A stretch of DNA of 64,000 nt from Pseudomonas fluorescens (GTDB lineage: Bacteria; Pseudomonadota; Gammaproteobacteria; Pseudomonadales; Pseudomonadaceae): NCBI RefSeq assembly GCF_902497745.1, contig NZ_CABVHJ010000004.1:212528-276527 (forward strand), given 5' to 3'. A program made the position numbers and the translations under genes. Numbering within the stretch: position 1 is the stretch's first letter; each line of letters starts with the position of its first letter. The notes beneath the pieces were generated by a model. The model ran no database searches. It was not told where the DNA came from and saw only the letters and a program-made list of their open reading frames with translations. Shown here piece by piece: positions 16,136-25,249 of the stretch.

Positions 16136-17800
16136 ATGAGCACGAGCATCACGGCGGACGGCCTTCGCGCCGACCAGCCTGCGTTCCTGTCCAAGGAACG
16201 CATCATCGCCAAGCCCGGTTTCAACCGCTGGCTGGTTCCACCGGCCGCTCTGGCCATTCACCTGTGCATCGGCATGGCCTACGGCTTCTCGGTGTTCTGG
16301 TTGCCGCTGTCCAAGGCGCTGGGCGTTACCGCTCCGGTAGCTTGTGCACCGGACATGAGCTTCATCGCACAAGTGTTCTCGTCGCAATGTGACTGGCCGA
16401 TCTCGATGCTCGGCTGGATCTACACGCTGTTCTTCATCTTCCTCGGCTGCTCGGCAGCGATCTGGGGTGGCTGGCTGGAACACGCCGGGCCACGCAAGGC
16501 TGGCGTTGTATCGGCTCTTTGCTGGTGCGGCGGTCTGCTGATCTCGGCGCTGGGTATTTATACCCACCAGATCTGGCTGATGTGGATTGGCTCCGGCGTG
16601 ATCGGCGGTATCGGTCTCGGCCTGGGTTATATCTCGCCAGTATCGACCCTGATCAAGTGGTTCCCGGACAAGCGCGGTATGGCGACCGGCATGGCAATCA
16701 TGGGCTTCGGTGGTGGCGCGATGGTCGGTGCACCGCTGGCAACCGCGCTAATGAGCCACTTCGGCTCGGCTGAAGGTGTTGGCGTCTGGCAGAGTTTCGT
16801 GGCCATGGCCGCGATCTACTTTGTGTTCATGATCGGTGGCGCACTGTCGTATCGCGTGCCACCAACCGGCTGGAAACCTGAAGGCTGGACCGCTCCGGCG
16901 AAAAAGGCTTCCAACTCGATGATCACTCATCGCCATGTGCACGTGAATGTGGCGTGGAAAACCCCGCAATTCCGTCTGGTCTGGCTGGTGCTATGCCTGA
17001 ACGTTTCTGCTGGTATCGGCATTCTCGGCATGGCTTCGCCACTGCTGCAGGAAGTGTTCGGTGGCAAGCTGCTGGGCGTTGATGTGCCGTTTGGCCAGCT
17101 CGATGCCGGCCAGTTGGCTTCGATCGCTGCGATTGCTGCAGGCTTCACCGGTTTGCTGAGCCTGTTCAACATTGGTGGTCGCTTCTTCTGGGCCTCGTTC
17201 TCGGACTACCTGGGCCGCAAAAACACCTACTTCGTGTTCTTCGCCCTGGGTTTTGCCCTGTACGCGCTGATTCCGAACATGGGTCACCTCGGCAACGTTG
17301 CGCTGTTCGTGGCGGCGTTCTGCATCATTCTGTCGATGTACGGCGGCGGTTTCGCCACTGTTCCGGCTTATCTGGCTGACCTGTTCGGTACGCAAATGGT
17401 CGGCGCGATCCACGGTCGTCTGTTGACCGCTTGGGCTGCCGCTGGCGTGCTCGGCCCGGTGCTGGTGAACTACTTGCGTGAATATCAGTTGAGCATCGGT
17501 GTCGAACGCGCTGCCGCTTACGACATCACCTTGTACATCCTCGCCGGTCTGCTGGTGTTGGGCTTCCTGTGCAACCTGATGGTGCGTCCGGTGGCCGACA
17601 AGTACTTCATGACTGACGCTGAACTGGCCGCCGAACAGGCGCTGGGCCACGACAAGGGTGCTGACGCCAGCACCGTTCTGGAGTGGAAAGCGGCGCCGGG
17701 CAGCAAGCCGCTGGCAATTGCTGCGTGGCTGGCGGTGGGGATTCCGTTGGCGTGGGGTGTGTGGGTGACCCTGCAGAAGACGGCGGTACTGTTTCACTAA
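16136..17800 (+). CDS. OFA-type MFS transporter
   Basis: 554-aa inner-membrane carrier. The ATG at 16136 has GGGGGA 6-11 bases upstream; an earlier in-frame start is rejected. There are about 12 membrane segments, with a long loop after helix 2 (VACAPDMSFIAQVFSSQCDW) and a central HRHVHVNVAW linker. MFS motifs include WFPDKRGMATGMAIMGFGGGA between helices 4 and 5, and RFFWASFSDYLGRKNTYF at helices 8-9. These are characteristic of the oxalate/formate antiporter (OFA) group. A likely C-terminal amphipathic extension ends with an extra hydrophobic segment. Substrate probably a small monocarboxylate or dicarboxylate; not proven. Confidence 0.85.
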   Translation: MSTSITADGLRADQPAFLSKERIIAKPGFNRWLVPPAALAIHLCIGMAYGFSVFWLPLSKALGVTAPVACAPDMSFIAQVFSSQCDWPISMLGWIYTLFFIFLGCSAAIWGGWLEHAGPRKAGVVSALCWCGGLLISALGIYTHQIWLMWIGSGVIGGIGLGLGYISPVSTLIKWFPDKRGMATGMAIMGFGGGAMVGAPLATALMSHFGSAEGVGVWQSFVAMAAIYFVFMIGGALSYRVPPTGWKPEGWTAPAKKASNSMITHRHVHVNVAWKTPQFRLVWLVLCLNVSAGIGILGMASPLLQEVFGGKLLGVDVPFGQLDAGQLASIAAIAAGFTGLLSLFNIGGRFFWASFSDYLGRKNTYFVFFALGFALYALIPNMGHLGNVALFVAAFCIILSMYGGGFATVPAYLADLFGTQMVGAIHGRLLTAWAAAGVLGPVLVNYLREYQLSIGVERAAAYDITLYILAGLLVLGFLCNLMVRPVADKYFMTDAELAAEQALGHDKGADASTVLEWKAAPGSKPLAIAAWLAVGIPLAWGVWVTLQKTAVLFH

Positions 17801-17826
17801 GGTGTTAGCTGCATAAACACCGAACC

Positions 17827-17916
17827 TGTGGGAGCGAGCCTGCTCGCGAAGACGGAATATCAGTCAACTTAGTTGTTGGCTGACCCACCGCATTCGCCAG
17901 CAGGCTCGCTCCCACA
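17827..17916. repeat. REP doublet (inverted pair) 1
   Basis: TGTGGGAGCGAGCCTGCTCG and its inverted partner GCAGGCTCGCTCCCACA flank about 50 bases of spacer. It lies between the MFS gene and hisB. Confidence 0.9.
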
Positions 17917-18029
17917 TTTGTTTCTGCGCTGCCTGTAATGGCTTGTATGGACATGTCTACCCGCGACAGCCGGGCGTTCTATCCGTCAGCCATCTCACCT
18001 CTCGTGTTTCTGTTTCGGCCCCGCGTGCC

Positions 18030-18035
18030 TATAAT
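18030..18035 (+). promoter_or_regulatory. -10 element of the hisB operon
   Basis: A perfect TATAAT lies 39 bases before the hisB ATG. The -35 region is weak (TTTCTG at 17-base spacing), so this is a candidate only. Confidence 0.45.
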
Positions 18036-18073
18036 GGCTGCCTTTTTCGCCCAATGATTTTGCGGAGCTGGTG

Positions 18074-18667
18074 ATGGCCGAACGTAAGGCTTCTGTCGAG
18101 CGCGACACTCTGGAAACCCAGATCAAAGCCTCGATCAACCTTGATGGCACCGGAAAGGCCCGATTCGATATCGGTGTTCCTTTTCTTGAGCACATGCTGG
18201 ATCAGATCGCCCGTCACGGGTTGATCGACCTGGATATCGAATGCAAGGGCGATCTGCATATCGACGACCACCATACGGTGGAAGACGTCGGTATCACCCT
18301 CGGCCAGGCATTTGCCAAAGCCATTGGCGATAAAAAAGGCATCCGTCGCTACGGTCATGCCTACGTGCCGCTCGATGAAGCGCTGTCGCGTGTGGTGATC
18401 GACTTCTCCGGTCGCCCAGGTTTGCAGATGCATGTGCCGTACACCCGCGCCACCGTGGGCGGCTTCGACGTTGATCTGTTCCAGGAATTCTTCCAGGGCT
18501 TCGTCAACCACGCGCTGGTCAGCCTGCACATCGACAACCTGCGCGGCACCAACACCCACCACCAGATCGAAACCGTGTTCAAGGCTTTCGGCCGCGCGCT
18601 GCGCATGGCCGTCGAGCTGGATGAGCGCATGGCCGGGCAAATGCCATCGACCAAAGGCGTTCTGTAA
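18074..18667 (+). CDS. hisB: Imidazoleglycerol-phosphate dehydratase
   Basis: 197 aa. It converts imidazole glycerol phosphate to imidazole acetol phosphate in histidine synthesis. It is the monofunctional form, without the phosphatase domain found in enterics. Signatures [15 protein letters not shown] and [16 protein letters not shown] carry the manganese-binding histidines. The ATG at 18074 (GGAG 6 bases upstream) is preferred over a GTG one codon earlier. Its stop overlaps the hisH start by one base (TAATG). It is the first gene of hisB-hisH-DUF2164-hisA-hisF. Confidence 0.97.
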   Translation: MAERKASVERDTLETQIKASINLDGTGKARFDIGVPFLEHMLDQIARHGLIDLDIECKGDLHIDDHHTVEDVGITLGQAFAKAIGDKKGIRRYGHAYVPLDEALSRVVIDFSGRPGLQMHVPYTRATVGGFDVDLFQEFFQGFVNHALVSLHIDNLRGTNTHHQIETVFKAFGRALRMAVELDERMAGQMPSTKGVL

Positions 18668-19305
18668 TGCAGACGGTTGCAGTTATCGATTACGGCATGG
18701 GTAACCTGCATTCGGTGGCCAAGGCCCTCGAGCACGTCGGTGCCGGCAAGGTGTTGATCACCAGCGATGCGGCGGTGATTCGCGAAGCTGACCGCGTGGT
18801 GTTCCCCGGTGTTGGCGCGATTCGCGATTGCATGGCGGAGATCCGTCGCCTCGGCTTCGACTCGCTGGTGCGCGAAGTCAGTCAGGATCGTCCGTTCCTC
18901 GGTATCTGTGTCGGCATGCAAGCGTTGCTCGACACCAGCGAAGAGAACGACGGCGTTGACTGCATCGGCCTGTTCCCGGGCGCGGTGAAGTTCTTCGGCA
19001 AAGACCTGCATGAAGACGGCGAACACCTGAAGGTCCCGCACATGGGCTGGAACGAGGTGAAGCAGAAGGTCAGCCACCCGTTGTGGCACGACATTCCGGA
19101 CATGGCGCGTTTCTACTTCGTGCACAGCTACTACATCGCCGCCGCCAACGCGCGGCAAGTGGTCGGTGGCGGTCATTACGGTGTCGATTTTGCTGCAGCG
19201 CTGGCCGATGGCTCGCGTTTCGCCGTGCAGTTCCACCCGGAGAAAAGCCATACCCATGGCCTGCAGTTGCTGCAGAACTTCGCCGCGTGGGACGGTCGCT
19301 GGTAA
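18667..19305 (+). CDS. hisH: Imidazole glycerol phosphate synthase, glutaminase subunit
   Basis: 212 aa. This class I glutamine amidotransferase releases ammonia and feeds it through a channel to HisF. The nucleophile is the Cys in [13 protein letters not shown]; the His and Glu are in [16 protein letters not shown]. The N-terminus [18 protein letters not shown] is typical. HisF is encoded in the same operon two genes downstream. Confidence 0.97.
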   Translation: MQTVAVIDYGMGNLHSVAKALEHVGAGKVLITSDAAVIREADRVVFPGVGAIRDCMAEIRRLGFDSLVREVSQDRPFLGICVGMQALLDTSEENDGVDCIGLFPGAVKFFGKDLHEDGEHLKVPHMGWNEVKQKVSHPLWHDIPDMARFYFVHSYYIAAANARQVVGGGHYGVDFAAALADGSRFAVQFHPEKSHTHGLQLLQNFAAWDGRW

Positions 19306-19566
19306 ATGGCCGCCAAGAAAACCAAACCGCCGATCCTGACCCTCACTCCCGAACAGGAGAACGAGGCCAATCGCAAGATTCAGCGGTTCATGGAAGACCG
19401 TTTCGAGCTCGACCTCGGTTCGTTCGAAGCGGCAGAAATTCTTGAGCTGTTTACCCGCGAAATTGCTCCGCACTATTACAACAGGGCGATTTTCGATGTG
19501 CAGACCCACCTCAAAGAGCGGTTTGAAAGCATCGAAAGCGACCTGTGGGCGCTCGAGAAAAACTGA
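19306..19566 (+). CDS. DUF2164-family protein in the his operon
   Basis: 86-aa acidic, helical protein of unknown function. It shows LTPEQENEANRKIQRFMEDRFELDLGSFEAAEILELF followed by IAPHYYNRAIFDVQ, features of DUF2164. Its ATG directly follows the hisH stop codon with no spacer, so it is translated by coupling. It sits between hisH and hisA, genes whose products (with HisF) carry out consecutive steps. This position hints at a link with histidine synthesis, but no activity can be read from the sequence. Confidence 0.85.
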   Translation: MAAKKTKPPILTLTPEQENEANRKIQRFMEDRFELDLGSFEAAEILELFTREIAPHYYNRAIFDVQTHLKERFESIESDLWALEKN

Positions 19567-19608
19567 TTTCCGAGCCAAGCTGAACATTCAAATTTGAAGG
19601 TTTGCCAG

Positions 19609-20346
19609 ATGCTGATTATTCCCGCTATCGATCTTAAAGACGGTGCCTGCGTACGTCTGCGCCAGGGCCGCATGGAAGATTCCACAGTGTTCTCCGATGA
19701 CCCGGTGAGCATGGCTGCCAAGTGGGTGGAGGGCGGTTGCCGCCGTCTGCATCTGGTCGATCTGAACGGCGCTTTCGAAGGCCAGCCAGTCAACGGCGAA
19801 GTGGTCACCGCGATCGCCAAGCGCTACCCGACCCTGCCGATCCAGATCGGTGGCGGCATCCGTTCGCTGGAAACCATCGAACACTACGTCAAAGCTGGCG
19901 TCAGTTACGTGATCATCGGCACCAAAGCCGTTAAAGATCCTGCATTCGTCGCTGAAGCGTGCCGCGCGTTCCCGGGCAAGATCATCGTCGGTCTGGATGC
20001 CAAAGACGGTTTCGTCGCCACCGATGGCTGGGCTGAAATCAGCACCGTGCAGGTCATCGATCTGGCCAAGCAGTTTGAAGCCGACGGCGTGTCCTCGATC
20101 GTTTATACCGACATCGCCAAAGACGGCATGATGCAGGGCTGCAACGTGCCGTTCACCGCTGCGCTGGCCGCTGCCACCAAAATCCCGGTGATCGCGTCCG
20201 GCGGCATCCACAATCTGGGTGACATCAAGTCGCTGCTCGACGCCAAGGCGCCAGGCATCATCGGCGCCATCACTGGCCGGGCGATTTACGAAGGCACCCT
20301 CGACGTCGCCGAAGCGCAAGCTTTCTGCGATTCGTACCAAGGCTGA
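19609..20346 (+). CDS. hisA: ProFAR isomerase (HisA)
   Basis: 245-aa TIM barrel that isomerises phosphoribosyl-formimino-AICAR phosphate (Amadori rearrangement). The catalytic Asp is in [11 protein letters not shown] at the N-terminus, and the second Asp is in [13 protein letters not shown]. Phosphate-binding loops are IQIGGGIRS and [12 protein letters not shown]. The ATG at 19609 with GAAGG 8 bases upstream gives the standard length; the earlier TTG is rejected. Confidence 0.97.
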   Translation: MLIIPAIDLKDGACVRLRQGRMEDSTVFSDDPVSMAAKWVEGGCRRLHLVDLNGAFEGQPVNGEVVTAIAKRYPTLPIQIGGGIRSLETIEHYVKAGVSYVIIGTKAVKDPAFVAEACRAFPGKIIVGLDAKDGFVATDGWAEISTVQVIDLAKQFEADGVSSIVYTDIAKDGMMQGCNVPFTAALAAATKIPVIASGGIHNLGDIKSLLDAKAPGIIGAITGRAIYEGTLDVAEAQAFCDSYQG

Positions 20347-20355
20347 GGACTGACC

Positions 20356-21126
20356 ATGGCGCTGGCCAAACGCATCATCCCTTGCCTGGACGTGGACAAC
20401 GGCCGGGTCGTCAAAGGTGTGAAATTCGAAAACATCCGCGACGCCGGTGACCCGGTGGAAATCGCTCGTCGCTACGACGAGCAGGGTGCCGACGAGATTA
20501 CCTTTCTCGACATCACCGCCAGCGTCGATGGCCGCGACACCACGCTGCATACCGTCGAGCGCATGGCCAGCCAGGTGTTCATCCCGCTGACCGTCGGCGG
20601 TGGCGTGCGTACCGTGCAGGACATTCGTAACCTGCTCAATGCCGGCGCGGACAAGGTATCGATCAACACCGCTGCCGTGTTCAATCCGGAATTCGTCGGT
20701 GAAGCGGCGCAGCATTTCGGTTCGCAGTGCATCGTCGTCGCCATCGATGCGAAGAAGGTTTCTGGCCCGGGCGAAACCCCGCGCTGGGAGATCTTCACCC
20801 ACGGCGGGCGCAAGCCAACCGGCCTCGACGCGGTCGAGTGGGCGAAGAAAATGGAAGGCCTCGGTGCCGGTGAAATCCTGCTGACCAGCATGGATCAGGA
20901 CGGTATGAAAAACGGTTTCGACCTCGGCGTGACCCGCGCGATCAGCGATGCGCTGGGCATTCCGGTGATCGCGTCCGGTGGTGTCGGCAACCTGCAGCAT
21001 CTGGCCGATGGCATTCTCGAGGGCCATGCCAGTGCGGTGCTGGCGGCGAGTATTTTCCACTTCGGCGAATACACCGTGCAGGAAGCCAAGGCCTATATGG
21101 CGCATCGCGGGATCGTGATGCGGTAG
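20356..21126 (+). CDS. hisF: Imidazole glycerol phosphate synthase, cyclase subunit
   Basis: 256-aa TIM barrel that uses ammonia from HisH to form the imidazole ring, giving IGP and AICAR. Catalytic Asp residues are in [15 protein letters not shown] and VVAIDAKKV. Phosphate loops are [10 protein letters not shown] and [13 protein letters not shown]. It is the last gene of the operon, 9 bases after hisA. Confidence 0.97.
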   Translation: MALAKRIIPCLDVDNGRVVKGVKFENIRDAGDPVEIARRYDEQGADEITFLDITASVDGRDTTLHTVERMASQVFIPLTVGGGVRTVQDIRNLLNAGADKVSINTAAVFNPEFVGEAAQHFGSQCIVVAIDAKKVSGPGETPRWEIFTHGGRKPTGLDAVEWAKKMEGLGAGEILLTSMDQDGMKNGFDLGVTRAISDALGIPVIASGGVGNLQHLADGILEGHASAVLAASIFHFGEYTVQEAKAYMAHRGIVMR

Positions 21127-21140
21127 ATTGCCGTCGGTGC

Positions 21141-21175
21141 TGTGGCGGACTTCGCGTCGAGCGAGACCCGCCACA
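21141..21175. terminator. Possible hairpin after hisF
   Basis: TGTGGCGG and CCGCCACA form an 8-bp stem with a 19-base loop, 14 bases after the hisF stop. No T-run follows, so termination is uncertain. It lies between the convergent hisF and protease genes. Confidence 0.35.
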
Positions 21176-21179
21176 TGGC

Positions 21180-22697
21180 TCATTCTGCTATCCGGGATTG
21201 CGTAGGATGCAGTTGATCAGTCCGAACCTCTGAAACACTCAGGTTTCGATCCATCGTGAAGCTGCATAGCGTCAATGGCAGCGCCTGAATGGGGGTGTAA
21301 AACCCGTCGTCGACTTTGCTGTAGTGCTCAGGATTGATATCGGCGCAATTGGTTTCATCTGCCGGGCCCGTGTAGATCTGGGTCCAGAGATTGCGATCCG
21401 CCTCTTCACGGTACTTTATAAAAAGATAATCTCCGTCTGGCTCAATCGTGAGCGACGGTGCGGGTAATTGCATCGGAATGGGCGTTACGACTCTTGCTGC
21501 GAGGATTTGGGCGTTTCCAAGAAGTCGGCTATCGGTTTGTTGATCGATTGAGTTCACGCCAATCAAACATAAATAATGCAGTCCGGCTTCTCGGCCAATC
21601 TCTGATTGCACTGTTGCGTTGGTTGTACTGATTCGATCGCTGTAGTTGTCAGGTGAATAACAAGCCTGTGCATCCCGAACAGTCTTGAAGCGATAGAACT
21701 CGGTGCTCATGGAGAAATTGATATCCCACTTGGGTGTTGGCTGGCTGGTGCGGGTGGGTGCTTTGTGCAGTCTGATATCTGTAATTGCTCTTGAGTTTGA
21801 TCTGAGCTGAAAGTTTGAGTTTGGAGTGAGTGCGCAGTTATCTGCGTCGAGGCGGAATGTTCCATTGGCGAAACAAGCAGTCAGATAGTCGACAGGAAAA
21901 CTTTGGCTGGCCTGATGCGGCAATAAAGATACTGTCTTTTCATCGCCACACAGACCATGCCAGAAACACAAGTCATCCGAAGGGATACCGTAAGTAGTGC
22001 CGGATAATATGCCGGTCACTTGTCCCGTTTCAGCATCGATCACCGGGGCGCCGGATGAGCCAGGCTCAATTCCTTTGCAGTTCTGCTTTTGGTAGTCGGT
22101 GTGAATGGTCAAATACTTGATAAGGGGTGTGTGGGTCGGCTCTTGTGTGCAGGTGGAAAGCCTCAGGCCGGCTGCAGTGCCCGGCGCGCTTACCAGGTTT
22201 ACCTGACTGACGTTGCGTGGCGCTGCCGCCGCGAGCTTGAGTGGGGTTATTCCGTCTTTCAGCAGACTGTCCAGTGAGGCGCCTAACTGCAATATTGCGA
22301 TATCCGTACTGGCAAGACTGGCCCAGTTGACCTTGTCGATGTCATAACGCTTGGCGCCTGCGAGCGTGTCATGGAAAAAATTGAACTGCATCTGGCCTTG
22401 GTAAGCAATGTCAGCGATGGTGCCGACTCTGATGGAAGTGCAGTGCGCATTAGTCATTACGTAAGCAGGCCCGTTTGCATCTTTACCTGTTTCGCGAGTA
22501 TCGAGCAGGAATGCGCTGCAATAAGGCCTGTCGTCTTTGAAAATCTTGCCAACGCCGTTCCAGTGATTAAATTCGCCACCCGCGTTACTTAGCAGAATTG
22601 CTTCCGGCGCTTCGGCTGTAGTGCCTGTGCAGGAGGTTAAGGGAAGTGCCAGTGCTATTGTTGAGCACGCAAAAAATATTCGGACTTTATTTGTCAT
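21180..22697 (-). CDS. Lipoprotein trypsin-like serine protease
   Basis: 505 aa from the ATG at 22695-22697 (AAGGA 7 bases upstream). The signal peptide ends in the lipobox LTSC (Cys23), so the protein should be membrane-anchored. A trypsin-fold domain fills roughly residues 45-270, with His85 in MTNAHC, Asp132 in TDIAIL and Ser215 in EPGSSGAPVI. All three catalytic residues are present. Many cysteines suggest disulfides. The C-terminal half (about 290-505) matches no domain I recognise. The AT-richer composition and the preceding AT-rich gap suggest acquisition by transfer. A bacterial V8-like protease is the nearest general class. Confidence 0.8.
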   Translation of the reverse strand: MTNKVRIFFACSTIALALPLTSCTGTTAEAPEAILLSNAGGEFNHWNGVGKIFKDDRPYCSAFLLDTRETGKDANGPAYVMTNAHCTSIRVGTIADIAYQGQMQFNFFHDTLAGAKRYDIDKVNWASLASTDIAILQLGASLDSLLKDGITPLKLAAAAPRNVSQVNLVSAPGTAAGLRLSTCTQEPTHTPLIKYLTIHTDYQKQNCKGIEPGSSGAPVIDAETGQVTGILSGTTYGIPSDDLCFWHGLCGDEKTVSLLPHQASQSFPVDYLTACFANGTFRLDADNCALTPNSNFQLRSNSRAITDIRLHKAPTRTSQPTPKWDINFSMSTEFYRFKTVRDAQACYSPDNYSDRISTTNATVQSEIGREAGLHYLCLIGVNSIDQQTDSRLLGNAQILAARVVTPIPMQLPAPSLTIEPDGDYLFIKYREEADRNLWTQIYTGPADETNCADINPEHYSKVDDGFYTPIQALPLTLCSFTMDRNLSVSEVRTDQLHPTQSRIAE

Positions 22698-23019
22698 GAT
22701 CAATCCTTGATCGTATTTCAGGAGTTAATGTAACAGCTGTGTTTCTCTGGTGAGTTTAATGGGTTGTGCTGTTCGTTATGTGCTGGCTAATGTGACTTGT
22801 TGTGAGTGCTGTTATCTGCAAGTCAAATATGAGGGGTCGGTGAATGCCGCAGGGATCTCTGATACGGCTGATAACTGTTCTTTCGCATGCTCTTTTTTTG
22901 ATTCTTCAGCACGTGCTGATGCTTTTTAATCGGGTCAGGATCGAAAACCATACAGGCCAGTGGACAGCATGGCGCACCCAAGGCACTCTTGGGCACGCCA
23001 TGGATTTCGGTAGCCCGAC
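22698..23019. other. AT-rich gap between divergent protease and binding-protein genes
   Basis: It is more AT-rich than its surroundings. It carries the perfect palindrome at 22906-22919, listed separately, but no other gene-like frame. Promoters for both flanking genes are expected here; none is a clear consensus match. Confidence 0.5.
22906..22919. promoter_or_regulatory. Perfect 14-bp palindrome, possible operator
   Basis: TCAGCACGTGCTGA is self-complementary with no loop bases. This fits a dimeric regulator site better than a terminator. It lies 100 bases upstream of the binding-protein gene. Confidence 0.4.
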
Positions 23020-23775
23020 ATGATCAAACGCCTGCTTCTTGTTCTCGCCAGCACATCAATGTTGCTCATCAACACTGTCCGCGCCGAAAACAGTCCCGAC
23101 ACCGATCTGGTGCTCCTCACCGAAAACTTCCCGCCGTACAACATGGCGAAAGATGGCAAGAACTTCGCCAAAGGCGAAAACATCAACGGCATCGCCGCCG
23201 ACATCGTCCGCGAGATGTTCAAGCGTGCGGGTATCACCTACAGCCTGACGTTGCGTTTCCCATGGGAGCGCGTCTACAAACTCGCCCTGGAAAATCCCGG
23301 GTACGGCGCCTTCGTGATGGCGCGCCTGCCGGATCGCGAAAAACTCTTCAAATGGGTCGGCCCGATCGGCCCGGACGACTGGATCATGCTGGCCAAGGCT
23401 GACAGCAAGATCACCCTCGAAACCCTCAATGACGCGCGCAAGTACAGAGTTGGCGCCTACAAGGGCGATGCAATTGCCGAGACGTTGGCCAAACAAGGCC
23501 TGAAGCCGATCGTGGTGCTACGTGATCAGGACAACGCGAAGAAACTGGTCAATGGTCAGATCGATCTGTGGGCCACCGGTGATCCTGCCGGGCGCTATCT
23601 GGCACGGCAGGACGGTGTCACCGGCCTCAGAACGGTGTTGCGCTTTAACAGCGCGGAACTGTATCTGGCGCTGAACAAGGACGTCTCCGACGAAGTCGTC
23701 GCCAGGCTTCAGTCCGCACTGGATCAATTGCGCAAAGAAGGCGTGGTGGACGAGATCATGGGGCGGTATCTGTAG
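23020..23775 (+). CDS. Orphan periplasmic solute-binding protein (SBP_bac_3)
   Basis: 251 aa. A signal peptide (cleavage near VRAEN) precedes a type-3 extracellular solute-binding fold: LTENFPPYNMAKDGK, GIAADIVREMFKRAGITY and FVMARLPDREKLFKWVGPIG. No permease or ATPase gene is adjacent, so it is not a standard importer unit. The subgroup with LTE..PPYN...G...GI..DIV is often found alone in Pseudomonas. It may serve as a sensor or share a distant permease. The gene overlaps the convergent Vps62-like gene by 20 bases. Confidence 0.85.
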   Translation: MIKRLLLVLASTSMLLINTVRAENSPDTDLVLLTENFPPYNMAKDGKNFAKGENINGIAADIVREMFKRAGITYSLTLRFPWERVYKLALENPGYGAFVMARLPDREKLFKWVGPIGPDDWIMLAKADSKITLETLNDARKYRVGAYKGDAIAETLAKQGLKPIVVLRDQDNAKKLVNGQIDLWATGDPAGRYLARQDGVTGLRTVLRFNSAELYLALNKDVSDEVVARLQSALDQLRKEGVVDEIMGRYL

Positions 23776-25132
23776 CCACAACCAGGTCCGGTAATAGCTG
23801 CGCGTTAACGTCGGCGCCATCGATGTCCGGTTCTGCCGGGGTGTCTGTCGTCAGTGGCGGACACGAGCTGACGACCTCCACGGACTCCGGCGGATATTGC
23901 GTCAGCAGAACGCTTGAATCATCGGTATAACCAAAGTCGACCGCCACTTGAGTGCCGTCTTCCCGTACCAACTCGTAATGGCTTTGCATCTGATAAACCG
24001 CCACGGCTGTTTGCTTCGGTGCCATGACAATCACCACTTGAGGTCGAAGCTCGTTCCAGCCGCTGGAAGACGTTTCGGTTTGGTTAAAACGCTTCGGCAG
24101 GCAGGCTGAGAATTTTGTCATGCGAATATCGCTCAGAGGCACGGTCGGCCAGGCTTTGACGATTTCCATAGCGGTAAAACTATTGAACATACGCATCGTC
24201 ACCGCGTTTTGCGTGCGCGGCGCGGTCCATTTAACGGCCCGATACTTGTCCGATTCATTGCGCTCGTGACCAATGAGCACGTATTCGTCAGTTCTTTTCA
24301 GTTCGTAGTAGGGCGAATTGCGAAATTGTTCGCCCGGATGAACATGGTCTCGCACTGCGAACCAGGGCAGGCGGGCAATCTGAGTGACGCTGGCGGGTTC
24401 GTTTACTGCAGGCTTCGCGTACCCGGTCAGGGTCGGAGTTTGCGGCGACGCGCTGACTTGTAGCGGGATTTGCATGCGCAGGCTGTACGCCGTCGAAGGT
24501 GCTAAAGGCTTGCTATAGCCCTGGACACCCACGAAAGTGCCGGGCGCAAAATGGATGTCGCCTGCGGCGGCAGTCGGCGGTTCGATGGCAAAGGCGCTGA
24601 AACTGAGCTTGGCGCCGCTGCCCTTGTCATTCCAGATCAGCTCGCCGACGTTCGCTGCGATGACCAGGTCGAGCCTGACGCAGCGTACTGAGTTCAATGA
24701 AGGTTTGCAGTGATCGTTGGAGCACACGAGCCCCAGTGCGACGTAACCGACAGGGGGCAAAGGTCGCCAGATCGACATGCGCGTGACACTGGGCGCTCCG
24801 GTTTCTTTCCAGACCAGTTCAAAATCGACAGGGCGGCCGAGGGCCTTTCCTTTAGTGCTTTCGACCCCTTCGATACCTTTCTCGCAGACCACGGCTGCGA
24901 CCATTTCGCCATTGATATTGGTGTCGCCGGGAATGAGCACGTCGCCCAGCGGAAAGTAGCCCGGTAGTGCATCCGGAGCAGGGGTGGGGCGCCAGAACGT
25001 GGCGGGTTTTGCTTTTGAACCGTTGGTGCTCCAGATCCGGTGAAACTCCGTGGTGAAGTTGATCAGCAGATTGTCCAGCGTGATCGGTTCCATCTGCTTG
25101 GGATGCGCTGCGGGATTGTCTTCAATAGTCAT
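23756..25132 (-). CDS. Vps62/DUF946-like protein
   Basis: 458 aa from the ATG at 25130-25132 (AGGA upstream). The segment MSIWRPLPPVGYVALGLVCSNDH followed by VRCVRLDLV is the hallmark of the Vps62 (plant DUF946) family, which is best known from fungi and plants. Other matching blocks are WNDKGSGAKLSFSAF and FVGVQGYSKP. There is no signal peptide or membrane segment. The C-terminal 25 residues are acidic. Bacterial members are sporadic and lack a known function. Lateral gain is plausible but not demonstrated. Confidence 0.7.
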   Translation of the reverse strand: MTIEDNPAAHPKQMEPITLDNLLINFTTEFHRIWSTNGSKAKPATFWRPTPAPDALPGYFPLGDVLIPGDTNINGEMVAAVVCEKGIEGVESTKGKALGRPVDFELVWKETGAPSVTRMSIWRPLPPVGYVALGLVCSNDHCKPSLNSVRCVRLDLVIAANVGELIWNDKGSGAKLSFSAFAIEPPTAAAGDIHFAPGTFVGVQGYSKPLAPSTAYSLRMQIPLQVSASPQTPTLTGYAKPAVNEPASVTQIARLPWFAVRDHVHPGEQFRNSPYYELKRTDEYVLIGHERNESDKYRAVKWTAPRTQNAVTMRMFNSFTAMEIVKAWPTVPLSDIRMTKFSACLPKRFNQTETSSSGWNELRPQVVIVMAPKQTAVAVYQMQSHYELVREDGTQVAVDFGYTDDSSVLLTQYPPESVEVVSSCPPLTTDTPAEPDIDGADVNAQLLPDLVVATDTAP

Positions 25133-25249
25133 GATGATTCCTGATAGTTGAAAGCGACGCGGGGGCGTCACGACCTGTTGCAGGTCGCACTATCGGGAAC
25201 GGGGGTGGTTATCGGGTGGTAACTATGTATGTGTCAGCGTCACAAAGTG

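Noticed and set aside
19588..21183. 531-codon leftward frame antisense to hisA and hisF
   Set aside because: Both his genes are complete and conserved; the antisense product shows no family features.
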